Shown here in pieces: positions 48,670 to 57,667 of a DNA stretch of 64,000 nt (position 1 is the stretch's first letter; every line of letters begins with the position of its first letter). Location: positions 3,348,001-3,412,000 of the forward strand of contig OZ251509.1 in the NCBI GenBank assembly GCA_965242855.1. Direction: 5' to 3'. The notes beneath the pieces are model-generated. The model saw only the letters and a program-made list of their open reading frames with translations, ran no database searches and was not told where the DNA came from. The position numbers and the translations under genes are program-made. Source of the stretch: WTGU01 sp965242855. GTDB taxonomy: Bacteria > Pseudomonadota > Alphaproteobacteria > UBA828.

Positions 48670-51507
48670 ATGACGCCGGGTGCGTTCATCGGGAAGTGGC
48701 GGGCGTCGGAACTCAAAGAGAGTTCGGCTTCGCAGGAGCATTTCATCGACCTGTGCCGGCTTCTGGGGGAGCCGACGCCGGCGGAGGCGGACCCGACCGG
48801 GGAGAGCTACTGCTTCGAGCGCGGTGCGCGCAAGGACGGCGGTTCCGCCGGCTGGGCGGACGTCTGGAAGCGGCATTGCTTCGCCTGGGAATACAAGGGC
48901 AAGCACGCCGATCTCGACGCCGCTTTCAACCAGCTGCGGCAATACGCGCTGGCATTGGAAAACCCGCCGCTGCTGATCGTCTCGGACATGGCGCGGTTCC
49001 GCATCCGCACCAACTGGACGAACAGCGTGAGCGCGACGCACGAGTTCGCGCTGGATGACCTGGCGGACGGAGCGGTTCGGGACAAGCTGAAGTGGGCGCT
49101 TTCGGCGCCGGAGCGGTTGCGACCGGGGGAGAGCCGTCAGGCGTTGACGGAGCGTGCGGCGTCGGCGTTTGCGGCGCTGGCGCAGAGTTTGCGGGAGCGT
49201 GGGCACGAACCGCCGGCGGTTGCGCATTTCGTGAACCGGCTGGTGTTCTGCATGTTCGCGGAGGACGTCGGTTTGCTGCCGGACGCCATGTTCACGCGGA
49301 TGCTGGAGCAGGCGCGGAAGCGTCCCGGTGCGTTCGCCGAGTTGGCGCGCCGCCTGTTCGGGGCGATGTCCGAAGGGGGCGATGTCGGGTTCGAGTCGGT
49401 GGCGTGGTTCAACGGCGGGCTGTTCGACGACGACGCGGCGTTGCCGTTGGAGAAGGCGGAGATCGAAACGGCGTTGCAGGCGGCGGCGCTGGATTGGTCG
49501 GAGATCGACCCTTCGATCCTGGGGACCCTGTTCGAACGCGGGCTGGACCCGGACAAGCGCTCGCAGTTGGGGGCGCATTACACGGACCGGGACAAGATCA
49601 TGCGGATCGTGGAGCCGGTGGTGGTGCGTCCGTTGCTGGCCGAGTGGGAGGGGGCGAAGGCCGAGGTCTCCGCTGCGCTCGAACGGGCGGCTGCGGCGCG
49701 GGCGCCAGCGACGCGGACGCGGCGGCGGGCGGAGGCCGAACGGCGCTTCCGCGTCTTCCTGGAGCGTCTGCGGGGTTTCGTCGTTCTCGATCCGGCGTGC
49801 GGTTCGGGGAACTTCCTGTATCTGGGGCTGCACGCGCTGAAGGACCTTGAGCACCGCGTGCGTCTGGAGGGGGAGGCGTTGGGTTTGGAGCGGGGCTTCC
49901 CGGAGGTTGGTCCTGGGAACGTGAAGGGGCTGGAGGTGAACGCCTATGCGGCGGAACTGGCGCGTGTCTCGGTTTGGATCGGTGAGATCCAGTGGATGCG
50001 CCGGAACGGCTTCGCGGAGTCGCGGGACCCGGTGCTGAAGCCTTTGGAGACGATCGAATGCCGGGACGCGATCCTGGGGGAGGACGGCGGGGAGCCGGCG
50101 TGGCCTGAAGCCGACGTGGTGATCGGCAACCCGCCGTTCCTGGGCGGCAAGCGGCTGCGCGCCGGCCTGGGCGGGGAATATGTCGAAGCGCTGCAACGCC
50201 TTTACGGCGCCCGGCTTCACGGCGAAGCCGACCTTGTTTGCCACTGGTTCGACAAAGCCGCGCGTCTGGTCGCGGAAGGCCGTCTCGCCCGCGCCGGTCT
50301 GGTGGCGACGAACTCGATCTCCGGTGTGCATAACCGGGCGGTTCTGGACCGAATCGTCGAGCACGGAGCAATCTTCGATGCTTGGTCTGACGAACAGTGG
50401 TTCGGGGATGGCGTGGCGGTGCGAGTGTCGCTGGTTTGCTTCGCCCCGCGGGACGCGGGCTTGCCCGTGCGCCTGAACGGCGAGGCGGCGAGGCAAATCA
50501 ATTCGGATATGACGGCGGGGACGGTCGATCTCACCAAGGTGAGGAAAATCGCCCGTAATGCGAGCTGCGCCTTCATGGGCGACACCAAAAACGGCGCATT
50601 CGATATTCCCGGAGACTTGGCGCGCGATTGGTTACGCTTGCCTGCGAACCCGAACGGGCGGCCCAATCGCGATGTGCTGAAGCCGTGGGCAAACGGCATG
50701 GACGTGACACGGCGCCCGTCCGGCAGGTGGATCGTCGATTTCGGCATGTCCATGAGCGAGGCGGCAGCGGCCCTCTACGAAGCGCCGTTCGCCCATGTCG
50801 CGGAACATGTGAAGCCCGTGCGGCACCGGAACCGCGCGCGCAAGGTGCGCGAATTCTGGTGGCGCCACGAAGTGCCGCGTCCGGGCATGTGGCGCGCGCT
50901 CGACGGCCTATCGCGCTACATCGCCACTCCCCGCGTCGCCAAGCACCGGCTGTTCGTCTGGCTCGACGTCGGCATTTGCCCGGACAGCCGACTGATCGTC
51001 GTGGCCCGCGACGACGATACGACCTTCGGCATTCTGCATAGCCGTTTTCACGAGGCATGGTCGCTGCGGCTCGGCACCACGCTAGAGGATCGGCCGTGCT
51101 ATACTCCGACTACGACTTTTCAGACCTTCCCCTTCCCCGACGGCCTCTCCCCCGACATCTCCGCCGCCGACTACGCCAACGACTCCCGCGCCGTCGCTAT
51201 CGCCGAGGCGGCGCGCCGTCTGGTCGATCTCCGCGACCGCTGGCTGAACCCGCCCGAATGGGTGGAGTGGATCGACGAGCCCGTTCCCGGCTATCCCAAA
51301 CGCCCCGTCCCCCGCGACGAAGCGGCGGCAAGGGAACTCAAGACCCGCACCCTGACCGCCCTCTACAACGCCCGCCCCCAATGGCTCACCGACGCCCACG
51401 CGAATCTGGACACCGCCGTCGCCGCAGCGTATGGGTGGCCCGTCAACATATCAGAAGAACAAGCGCTACAGAGATTGGCAGCGCTAAATTCACTGGAGAT
51501 TGTGTGA
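48670..51507 (+). CDS. MmeI-like type IIL restriction-modification enzyme (single chain)
   Basis: A 945-residue combined nuclease-methyltransferase. The nuclease centre D64-x9-E74-x-K76 (D in GWADVWKRH, EYK in FAWEYKGKHADLD) has the exact D-x9-ExK spacing of MmeI. A helical spacer follows, then motif I LDPACGSGNFLYLGL (D374), motif IV NPPF (487-490), a target-recognition region around 620-830 and a C-terminal helical tail. Such enzymes cut about 20 bp from their site and methylate one strand. GGAGG before the ATG at 48670 fixes the start. The gene is lodged between rluD and rpoH, with codon use less biased towards C-ending codons than the neighbours in its first half. Confidence 0.9.
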   Translation: MTPGAFIGKWRASELKESSASQEHFIDLCRLLGEPTPAEADPTGESYCFERGARKDGGSAGWADVWKRHCFAWEYKGKHADLDAAFNQLRQYALALENPPLLIVSDMARFRIRTNWTNSVSATHEFALDDLADGAVRDKLKWALSAPERLRPGESRQALTERAASAFAALAQSLRERGHEPPAVAHFVNRLVFCMFAEDVGLLPDAMFTRMLEQARKRPGAFAELARRLFGAMSEGGDVGFESVAWFNGGLFDDDAALPLEKAEIETALQAAALDWSEIDPSILGTLFERGLDPDKRSQLGAHYTDRDKIMRIVEPVVVRPLLAEWEGAKAEVSAALERAAAARAPATRTRRRAEAERRFRVFLERLRGFVVLDPACGSGNFLYLGLHALKDLEHRVRLEGEALGLERGFPEVGPGNVKGLEVNAYAAELARVSVWIGEIQWMRRNGFAESRDPVLKPLETIECRDAILGEDGGEPAWPEADVVIGNPPFLGGKRLRAGLGGEYVEALQRLYGARLHGEADLVCHWFDKAARLVAEGRLARAGLVATNSISGVHNRAVLDRIVEHGAIFDAWSDEQWFGDGVAVRVSLVCFAPRDAGLPVRLNGEAARQINSDMTAGTVDLTKVRKIARNASCAFMGDTKNGAFDIPGDLARDWLRLPANPNGRPNRDVLKPWANGMDVTRRPSGRWIVDFGMSMSEAAAALYEAPFAHVAEHVKPVRHRNRARKVREFWWRHEVPRPGMWRALDGLSRYIATPRVAKHRLFVWLDVGICPDSRLIVVARDDDTTFGILHSRFHEAWSLRLGTTLEDRPCYTPTTTFQTFPFPDGLSPDISAADYANDSRAVAIAEAARRLVDLRDRWLNPPEWVEWIDEPVPGYPKRPVPRDEAAARELKTRTLTALYNARPQWLTDAHANLDTAVAAAYGWPVNISEEQALQRLAALNSLEIV

Positions 51508-51508
51508 T

Positions 51509-51877
51509 ATGGAAAGTATATCTTCTTCATTAGTTTATGCTGCCATCGCAATTCTCTTGACAGCTATTAGTGTGTTCGTGGTGAAAATTGTAATATCATT
51601 TGATGTTACTGCGTGGATAAAACACAAATCCGAAAACAAGAAACGCAAACTAAAGATGCTCTGCACCCATACACAAATGACGCCAAAGATGGAATTTGCG
51701 TCTTTATTTGTTTCTCCACCGGGAACCACAGGCTGGATTTGTAGTAGGTGTAATATTCGAACACATAATTCTGATTTCCCCAAGCAGATCGCCGAATTTT
51801 ACGCAAGTAATCTCGACGTTTATCTGAAACAAGAAAAGAAATTTCAAAGATGTCTGCGCAGATATTACGGGGTATAG
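51509..51877 (+). CDS. AT-rich small protein: one membrane helix plus Cys/His cluster
   Basis: A 122-residue ORF starting two bases after the MmeI-like stop. A hydrophobic helix spans residues 8-30 (LVYAAIAILLTAISVFVV), followed by a basic stretch (KHKSENKKRKLK). A possible zinc site is CTHTQM with WICSRCNIRTH, and a charged tail follows. Base composition is strikingly AT-rich for this genome, so it is recently acquired. A TTG three codons earlier is an alternative start. No family is recognised. Its position suggests it travelled with the restriction-modification gene. Confidence 0.6.
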   Translation: MESISSSLVYAAIAILLTAISVFVVKIVISFDVTAWIKHKSENKKRKLKMLCTHTQMTPKMEFASLFVSPPGTTGWICSRCNIRTHNSDFPKQIAEFYASNLDVYLKQEKKFQRCLRRYYGV

Positions 51878-51905
51878 CCTAAGGCTCCCCGATCGATAGA
51901 TCCAT

Positions 51906-51966
51906 CATTCCCGCGAAAGCGGGAATCTGCTTCAACAGTCTCTGGATTCCCGCTTGCGCGGGAATG
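51906..51966. repeat. REP-like long hairpin with self-palindromic arms
   Basis: Arm 1 (51906-51927, CATTCCCGCGAAAGCGGGAA plus TC) and arm 2 (51945-51966, GATTCCCGCTTGCGCGGGAA plus TG) are complementary except for one base and are separated by 17 bases. Each arm is also an imperfect palindrome. The pattern ATTCCCGC...GCGGGAAT is a common proteobacterial intergenic repeat. It lies between the AT-rich gene and rpoH and may also act as a terminator for the former. Confidence 0.8.
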
Positions 51967-52064
51967 ACGATCCGAAGAGGGCCGAGAGGGCGCCGCGCGT
52001 CTTTGGCGCCGTGCGTCATGGGCGCTCTGCGTCTTTCCGCCCCGTCCGCACGCCGCCGCCGGGT

Positions 52065-52094
52065 CTTGAAAAGGCCGAGCGCGACGGCCACATT
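52065..52094 (+). promoter_or_regulatory. candidate heat-shock (sigma-32) promoter for rpoH
   Basis: CTTGAAA (52065-52071), 15-base spacer, GCCACATT (52087-52094), close to the sigma-32 pattern CTTGAAA-N13-15-CCCCATnT. The rpoH ATG is about 30 bases downstream. This would make rpoH autoregulated. The same hexamers can also be read as a sigma-70 site (TTGAAA-N17-CACATT). Confidence 0.4.
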
Positions 52095-52123
52095 CCCCCT
52101 TGAGCGCGGACAGGGACAGGGCC

Positions 52124-53071
52124 ATGCCGACCTCCAGCCTCTCGCTACCGGCTTCCCCCGACGGCAGCGGCGTCTCCCGCTACCTCCGCGAGATCCGGCG
52201 GTTCCCCCTCCTCACCTCGGACGAGGAGTTCATGCTGGCCAAGCGCTGGCGCGAGCATGACGACGCCGAGGCCGCGCACCGGCTGGTGACCAGCCACCTC
52301 AGGCTGGTGGCCAAGATCGCCATGGGCTACCGGGGCTACGGCCTGCCGGTCGCCGAACTCATCTCCGAAGGCAATGTCGGCCTCATGCAGGCGGTCAAGC
52401 GCTTCGACCCGGACCGCGGCTTCCGGCTGGCGACCTACGCGATGTGGTGGATCCGCGCGTCGATCCAGGAGTACATCCTGCATTCCTGGTCGCTGGTGAA
52501 GATGGGCACCACGGCGGCCCAGAAGAAGCTGTTCTTCAACCTGCGCAAGCTGAAGGGGCAGATCGAGGCGCTCGACGACGGCGACCTGACGCCGGAGCAG
52601 GTCGCGCACATCGCCACGGCGTTGAACGTCTCCCGCGACGACGTGGTCTCGATGAACAGGCGGATGGCCGGCCCCGACCAGTCGCTCAACGCACCGGTCC
52701 GCGAGGACGGCGGCGGCGAATGGCAGGACTGGCTGGCCGACCCGGACCAGGACCAGGAAAGCAGCGTCCTGGAGGCGAGCGAGCTCGCCCATCGGCGGCG
52801 GCTGTTCAGGGAGTCGCTCGGCGTCCTCAACGAACGCGAGAAGCACATCCTGGCGGAGCGGCGGCTCAAGGAAGAGCCCGCGACCCTCGAACAATTGAGC
52901 CGGCACTACGGCGTCTCGCGCGAGCGCATCCGCCAGATCGAGGCGCGGGCGTTCGAGAAGCTGCAACGGGCGGTGCGAAGCGCGCTCCGGCGGGAGCGGG
53001 AGGAGGCCCGGGTGGCGCGCAGCGGGGGCGCGGTTCCGAATTCCGGTTTGTCGCCCGGCGCTTCGATGTGA
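52124..53071 (+). CDS. rpoH: RNA polymerase sigma factor RpoH (sigma-32)
   Basis: A 315-residue heat-shock sigma factor. Region 1.2/2 has YLREIRRFPLLTSDEEFMLA, LISEGNVGLMQAVKRFDPDR and FRLATYAMWWIRASIQEYIL. The RpoH box is AAQKKLFFNLRKLK, which distinguishes it from sigma-70. Region 4.2 helix-turn-helix is LEQLSRHYGVSRERIRQIEA. It directs heat-shock transcription and is normally degraded via DnaK/FtsH. The start MPTSSLSLPASPDGSGVSRY is chosen over a TTG eight codons earlier. Confidence 0.96.
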   Translation: MPTSSLSLPASPDGSGVSRYLREIRRFPLLTSDEEFMLAKRWREHDDAEAAHRLVTSHLRLVAKIAMGYRGYGLPVAELISEGNVGLMQAVKRFDPDRGFRLATYAMWWIRASIQEYILHSWSLVKMGTTAAQKKLFFNLRKLKGQIEALDDGDLTPEQVAHIATALNVSRDDVVSMNRRMAGPDQSLNAPVREDGGGEWQDWLADPDQDQESSVLEASELAHRRRLFRESLGVLNEREKHILAERRLKEEPATLEQLSRHYGVSRERIRQIEARAFEKLQRAVRSALRREREEARVARSGGAVPNSGLSPGASM

Positions 53072-53117
53072 TAGCTCCCGGGCCGCGCGGCGCGCGACCG
53101 AGCCCGGAGAACACGCG

Positions 53118-53672
53118 ATGTCGCTCCTCGACGACTTCGATTTCGAGTCCGTCGCCGCGCCGGTGGCGGCGGCCGACCCGACGGATTTCCGGGACGGCAT
53201 GCGCCAGCTCGCGGCCGCGGTCACCATCGTCACGACCGCCGTCGGCGGGCGCCGCAACGGGCTCACGGCCACCGCCGTCTGTTCCCTGAGCGCCGAGCCG
53301 CCGACGCTGCTTGCCTGCGTCAACCGGGAGGCGGGCGCCCACGATCCGGCCCTGCAAAGCCGGGTGTTCTGCGTCAACGTGCTGGCCGAAACGCATCTCG
53401 ACCTGGCATCCCAGTTCGCGCGCTCGTCGCGGGCCGGCGAACGCTTCACCACCGGGCGCTGGGGCGCGCTGGCGACCGGGGCGCCCGTCCTGATGGACGC
53501 GCTGGCGAGCTTCGACTGCCTGCTCGGCCAGACCCTCAAGGCGGAGACCCACACCGTCCTCGTCGGTCGCGTACAGGCCGTCCGCTGCGACCCGGCGAAG
53601 GCGCCCCTGCTCTACTCCCGCGGCGCCTTCCGCACCCTCGCCGACCCGGACGGCGGCACCGACGACGCCTGA
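53118..53672 (+). CDS. flavin reductase family protein
   Basis: A 184-residue FMN-binding split-barrel protein of the flavin reductase-like group. Motifs: DGMRQLAAAVTIVTTAVGG, GLTATAVCSLSAEPPTLLAC, FCVNVLAETHLDLASQFA and the C-terminal HTVLVGRVQAVRCD followed by PLLYSRGAFRTL. It reduces FMN/FAD with NAD(P)H for a partner monooxygenase; no oxygenase component is adjacent. The gene starts 46 bases after rpoH and may share its transcript. Confidence 0.9.
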   Translation: MSLLDDFDFESVAAPVAAADPTDFRDGMRQLAAAVTIVTTAVGGRRNGLTATAVCSLSAEPPTLLACVNREAGAHDPALQSRVFCVNVLAETHLDLASQFARSSRAGERFTTGRWGALATGAPVLMDALASFDCLLGQTLKAETHTVLVGRVQAVRCDPAKAPLLYSRGAFRTLADPDGGTDDA

Positions 53673-53685
53673 CGGGCGCGGCGCC

Positions 53686-54450
53686 TCAACGCGGGAACGG
53701 GCGCGCGCCCGCCGCCTGCGGGAGGCAGCCGGGGCCTCCCAGCTTGCGGTAAGCCACCGACACCACGGCCACCGGGATGCCGACGGTCAGGAAGGTCAGC
53801 GCGTTGAAAAACGACACCATGGCGCCGGGGCCGAACTCGAGCAGCACCAACGGCCCGAAAATCCCGCCCAGGAGGAAAAGGAGGACGGCGATCGCCACGA
53901 AGGAGAGCAGGATCGCGCCCACGAGCCGGAGCGTGGCGCCGCGCAGGGTGCGGCGGGCGGCGGCCAGGCCGCGATAGGCGTCGAGCGCCGTCGCCGGAAA
54001 GATCAGGGCATAGGGCGCGACGACGAAGAGCGTGGCCAACAGAAGCAGCAGCACCAGGAACAGGTTCTGCGCCTGGATCGCGACGAGGACGATCTCCTGC
54101 GGCAGCAGGAAGAGGGCGATCCGCATGAAATATCTGAGGTCCCGCAGCCCGGGCCAGAATTGCACCGCCATGGTCGTGTCGCGCGTGCCCAGCAGAAGGT
54201 AGCGGTGCCAAGCGACCGCGAAGACCGAAAGCAGGAAAAGCCGCGCGAGCGCGTGGACGATGAGCAGTTCGGAGGCGGCCGCGTCCTGGAAGTCGAGCCG
54301 CATCACCGCCGGCAGCAGCACGGCCAGCGCCATGGGGAACAGCGCCAGCCCGAGCATGGTGCGGAAATTGCGGAAGGTCAGGCGGAAGGCCTCGCCCACG
54401 GTGTCGTACACGCCGAGGGGCGGCGGTGTGGACGGGCCAGGACCGTGCAT
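53686..54450 (-). CDS. polytopic membrane protein of unknown function
   Basis: A 254-residue integral membrane protein with about six hydrophobic segments, for example MLGLALFPMALAVLLPAV, NLFLVLLLLLATLFVV and LVGAILLSFVAIAVLLFLL. The N-terminal GEAFRLTFRNFRTMLGLALF resembles the start of the YciC/DUF-type glycerophosphoryl-diester membrane domain proteins, but I do not assign it. The ATG directly abuts the stop of the FtsX-like permease gene, so it is the third gene of the ybbA-ybbP unit. Confidence 0.75.
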   Translation of the reverse strand: MHGPGPSTPPPLGVYDTVGEAFRLTFRNFRTMLGLALFPMALAVLLPAVMRLDFQDAAASELLIVHALARLFLLSVFAVAWHRYLLLGTRDTTMAVQFWPGLRDLRYFMRIALFLLPQEIVLVAIQAQNLFLVLLLLLATLFVVAPYALIFPATALDAYRGLAAARRTLRGATLRLVGAILLSFVAIAVLLFLLGGIFGPLVLLEFGPGAMVSFFNALTFLTVGIPVAVVSVAYRKLGGPGCLPQAAGARPFPR

Positions 54451-56973
54451 CTACTCCACCCGCAGGAGCGGCGCCGCCTTCCGGCCGAGCGCGCGCCACG
54501 TGCTCGCGAATCCCATGATCAGGGTCATGGTAATACAGGCGGCGCCGGTCACGGCCACATATTCGGGAAGGAAACGCCACTCGAGCCCCAGGACTTCCGT
54601 CACGAAACCCCAGGCGGCGAGCGTGCCGACGCCCACGGCGAGGCCGGCGGTGGCGCAGCCGAGAAGGGCGTGCTCGGCGAGAAAGGCGCGCAGCAGATCG
54701 CTCCGCCGGGCGCCGAGGACCTTCAGCACGACGGCGTCGTAGACGCGCCGCTCGTGGCCGGCGGCGATGGCGCCCGCGAGCACCAGGAGGCCCGCGGCGA
54801 CCGTCAGCGCGGCGACCGCCTGGACCGCGACGGAAAGACGCCTCAGCACATCGTCCAGCGCCGCGACGATGGCGCGCACCGGGACCGCCGTGACGTTGGC
54901 GAAGCGTTGCGCGACCGCGCGTTCCAGCGCCGGCTCCGCCGCAGGCGTCGCATGGGCGGTGGCGAGATGCGTCTGCGGCGCGCCTTCGAGGACTCCGGGC
55001 GAGAACACGACCACGAAATTGATGTCGAAGGCCGTCCAGTCGACGCGCCGCAGGCTGGCGATCTCGGCCGCGATCTCGCGCCCCAGCACGTTGATCGCGA
55101 GGGTATCGCCGACGCCGACGCCGAAATCGCGGGCCACCTCTTCGCCGAGCGAGATCAACGGCGGCCCGCGATAATCGGGCGCCCACCAGGCGCCGGCGGT
55201 GATGTGGGCGTCGGGCGGCGCGGTCGCGGCGTAGGAAAGGCCGACGTCGCTCTGCAACACCCACCGGGAGCCGGGCGCGATCTCCGCCTCCCGCGCCGGG
55301 ACCCCGCCGATGCGGACGATCCGCCCGCGCAGCATCGGCACCCGCCGGCCGCGTTCGGCGCCGTCGGTCGCGTCGACCAGCCGGTCGAAGGCCGCGACCT
55401 GGTGCGGCTGGATGTCCAGGAAGAAGAACGCCGGCCGTCGGTCGGCGCGCCGTTCGGTGATCTGCGCGCCGAGATTCCCCTGGACCAGAGCGATCGCGAT
55501 CAGCACGGCGAGGCCCGTGCCCAGCGACATGGCGACCGGCACCGTGGGCGCGCCGGGACGCGCCAGATTGGCGAGGCCGAGGCGAAGCGCGGGCTGGCGC
55601 CGGGGCCGCAGGCGGCCGGCCACCGCCGCGATCAGGGCCGCCGCGCCCCGGAAGAGGGCGAGCGCCGCCGGCGCGCCGAGCACGAACCAGAGGGCGATGG
55701 CGGGGCTGGAGGCGCTGCCTGCGGCGATCCCGGCGAGGGCGAGCGCCGCGAGCGCCGTGGCCGCGACCGAAGCGAGGGGCGGCCAGCCGGCGGGCGGCGA
55801 GACCGAGCCGCGAAACAGCACGCCGGGGCGGGTGCGGGCCGCCTTGCCGAGCGGCCAGAGCGAGAAGACCAGCACGGTCAATCCGCCATAGGCGGCGGCG
55901 AGGCCGAGCGGGGCGCCGTGAACCGCGCCGGCGAGCGGCACCGGCAGGGCCGGGCCGATGAGGGCGGCGAGGACGGGCGGCAGCGCAGCGCCGATCAGCA
56001 AGCCCGCGGCGATGCCGGCGAGGCCGAGGATGCCGATCTGCAACAGGAAGGCGCGTTGCACGGTGGCGCGCGTGGCGCCCAGGCATTTGAGCGTCGCGAT
56101 CGTGCGCAGCTTGCCGTGCAGGTGGCTCGAAACCGCGCTGGCGATGCCGATGCCGCCGACCAGGAGGGCGGCAAGCCCGACCAGCGTGAGGAACAGGCCG
56201 ACGCGATCGAGCTGCCGCCGCAACGAGGGATTCGCGTCCCGCGCGTCGCGCAGACGCCAGCCGCCGTCGGGAAAGGCCGCGTCGAGCGCGGCGACCCAGC
56301 CCGCGAGCGGCGCACCGGAAGGCAGCAGCGCGCGGTAGCCGTGCCGCACCATCGCCCCCGGCCGCAGCAGGCCGGTGGCTTCGAGCGCCGCGCGGCTCAT
56401 CATCAGCCGCGGCCCGAGGGCGATGCCGCCGGCCAGCCTGTCGGGCTCGCGCGCGAGGACGGCGCGCAGCGTCAACACCGCCGCGCCGACCCGGATGCTG
56501 TCGCCGACCGCGAGCGCCATCCGGTCGAACAACCCCTGGTCGGCGACCGCTCCGCGATCCGCCAACGCCGCATCGAGCGGCGCGCCGCCCGCGAGCTGGA
56601 CGGCGTCGACCAGCGGGTAGAGGGCATCGACCGCCTTGAGCTCGACCAGCGCCCGCCGCGCCCCGTCCTCGCTCTGCGCCATGCTGCGCATGGTGACGAT
56701 GTGCGAGAGCGCGCGCGTCTCCGCCGCGAGCCAGGCTTCCACGTCGGCGCCGAGCGGGCGCATCGGCTGCGTCAGTTCGACGTCGCCGCCGAGGATCATC
56801 CGCGCATCGCGCGTGAGGCCCGCCTTCAGCGCCTCGGCCAGGGAGCCGACGCCGGCGGTGATCGCGACCCCCAGCACGAGGCAGGCGAGGAGCACGCGGA
56901 AGCCCCGCACGCCGCCCCGGAGCTCGCGCCGGGCGATCCGCCAGGCCGGGGGCGGCGCCAGGGCGGCCCTCAC
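54451..56973 (-). CDS. FtsX-like ABC transporter permease (YbbP type)
   Basis: An 840-residue permease with two FtsX/MacB-like modules and a large extracytoplasmic domain. The N-terminus ARRELRGGVRGFRVLLACLV is typical; module one has GLAALLVGGIGIASAVSSHL and KLRTIATLKCLGATRATVQ, module two has VYDAVVLKVLGARRSDLLRA, the characteristic K-x-LGA coupling loops. E. coli YbbP pairs with YbbA next to tesA, as here. The substrate is unknown; a lysophospholipid or lipoprotein role has been suggested for relatives. A GTG start follows the ATPase stop by 13 bases. Confidence 0.88.
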   Translation of the reverse strand: MRAALAPPPAWRIARRELRGGVRGFRVLLACLVLGVAITAGVGSLAEALKAGLTRDARMILGGDVELTQPMRPLGADVEAWLAAETRALSHIVTMRSMAQSEDGARRALVELKAVDALYPLVDAVQLAGGAPLDAALADRGAVADQGLFDRMALAVGDSIRVGAAVLTLRAVLAREPDRLAGGIALGPRLMMSRAALEATGLLRPGAMVRHGYRALLPSGAPLAGWVAALDAAFPDGGWRLRDARDANPSLRRQLDRVGLFLTLVGLAALLVGGIGIASAVSSHLHGKLRTIATLKCLGATRATVQRAFLLQIGILGLAGIAAGLLIGAALPPVLAALIGPALPVPLAGAVHGAPLGLAAAYGGLTVLVFSLWPLGKAARTRPGVLFRGSVSPPAGWPPLASVAATALAALALAGIAAGSASSPAIALWFVLGAPAALALFRGAAALIAAVAGRLRPRRQPALRLGLANLARPGAPTVPVAMSLGTGLAVLIAIALVQGNLGAQITERRADRRPAFFFLDIQPHQVAAFDRLVDATDGAERGRRVPMLRGRIVRIGGVPAREAEIAPGSRWVLQSDVGLSYAATAPPDAHITAGAWWAPDYRGPPLISLGEEVARDFGVGVGDTLAINVLGREIAAEIASLRRVDWTAFDINFVVVFSPGVLEGAPQTHLATAHATPAAEPALERAVAQRFANVTAVPVRAIVAALDDVLRRLSVAVQAVAALTVAAGLLVLAGAIAAGHERRVYDAVVLKVLGARRSDLLRAFLAEHALLGCATAGLAVGVGTLAAWGFVTEVLGLEWRFLPEYVAVTGAACITMTLIMGFASTWRALGRKAAPLLRVE

Positions 56974-56986
56974 GGCGCGGCCTCGT

Positions 56987-57667
56987 TCATGCGGGCGGGG
57001 AGGCGATCCGCCCGTCCGCGATATGCACGATCTGGTCGCAGCGCGCGGCGAGCGCGTGATCGTGGGTCACCAGGACGAGCGTCGAACCCCGCGCGGCGCG
57101 CAAGCCGAAAAGCAGCGCCATCACCGCGCGCCCGGTGTCGCCGTCGAGATTGCCGGTCGGCTCGTCGGCCAGCAGGACCTGCGGCGCCGGCGCGAAGGCC
57201 CGGGCGAGGGCGACCCGCTGCTGCTCGCCGCCCGAGAGCTGGCTCGGATAGTGATGGACGCGCGCGCCCAAGCCGACGCTTTCCAGCGCCGCCCGCGCGG
57301 CGCCGAAGGGATCGCGCCGGGCGCCGAGTTCGAGGGGCAGCGCGACGTTCTCCAGGGCCGTCATGGTCGGGATGAGGTGGAACGCCTGGAACACGATCCC
57401 CACGCCGCCGCGCCGGAACGCCGCGAGGGCGCTCTCGTCGAGCCCGCCGATATCGCTGCCGCCGACGATCACGCGGCCGCGGTCGGCCCGCTCCAGACCG
57501 GCGATGATGGCGAGCAGCGTCGACTTGCCGGCGCCCGACGGCCCGAGCACGGCGACGCTCTCGCCGCGCGCCACCGCGAGGGAGACCCCGCGCAGGATGT
57601 TGACCGGCCCGGCCTTGCTGCTAAGGGTAAGGTGCACGTCGTCCAGCACCACCGCCATGTCATCCAT
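56987..57667 (-). CDS. ABC transporter ATP-binding protein (YbbA type)
   Basis: A 226-residue ATPase of the LolD/MacB/YbbA class. Walker A GPSGAGKSTLL, Q-loop FQAFHLIPTMTALENVALPL, signature LSGGEQQRVALARAF, Walker B VLLADEPTGNLD and switch His LVTHDH are all intact. It powers the downstream FtsX-like permease. The start MDDMAVVLDD overlaps, in the opposite direction, the start of the esterase gene, so this pair diverges from overlapping 5' ends. An internal ATG (57658) is an alternative. Confidence 0.92.
   Translation of the reverse strand: MDDMAVVLDDVHLTLSSKAGPVNILRGVSLAVARGESVAVLGPSGAGKSTLLAIIAGLERADRGRVIVGGSDIGGLDESALAAFRRGGVGIVFQAFHLIPTMTALENVALPLELGARRDPFGAARAALESVGLGARVHHYPSQLSGGEQQRVALARAFAPAPQVLLADEPTGNLDGDTGRAVMALLFGLRAARGSTLVLVTHDHALAARCDQIVHIADGRIASPPA

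Noticed and set aside
51906..51966. Inverted repeats as ends of an insertion sequence
   Set aside because: The arms form one hairpin with a 17-base loop and no transposase lies between; the motif is a common REP-type element.
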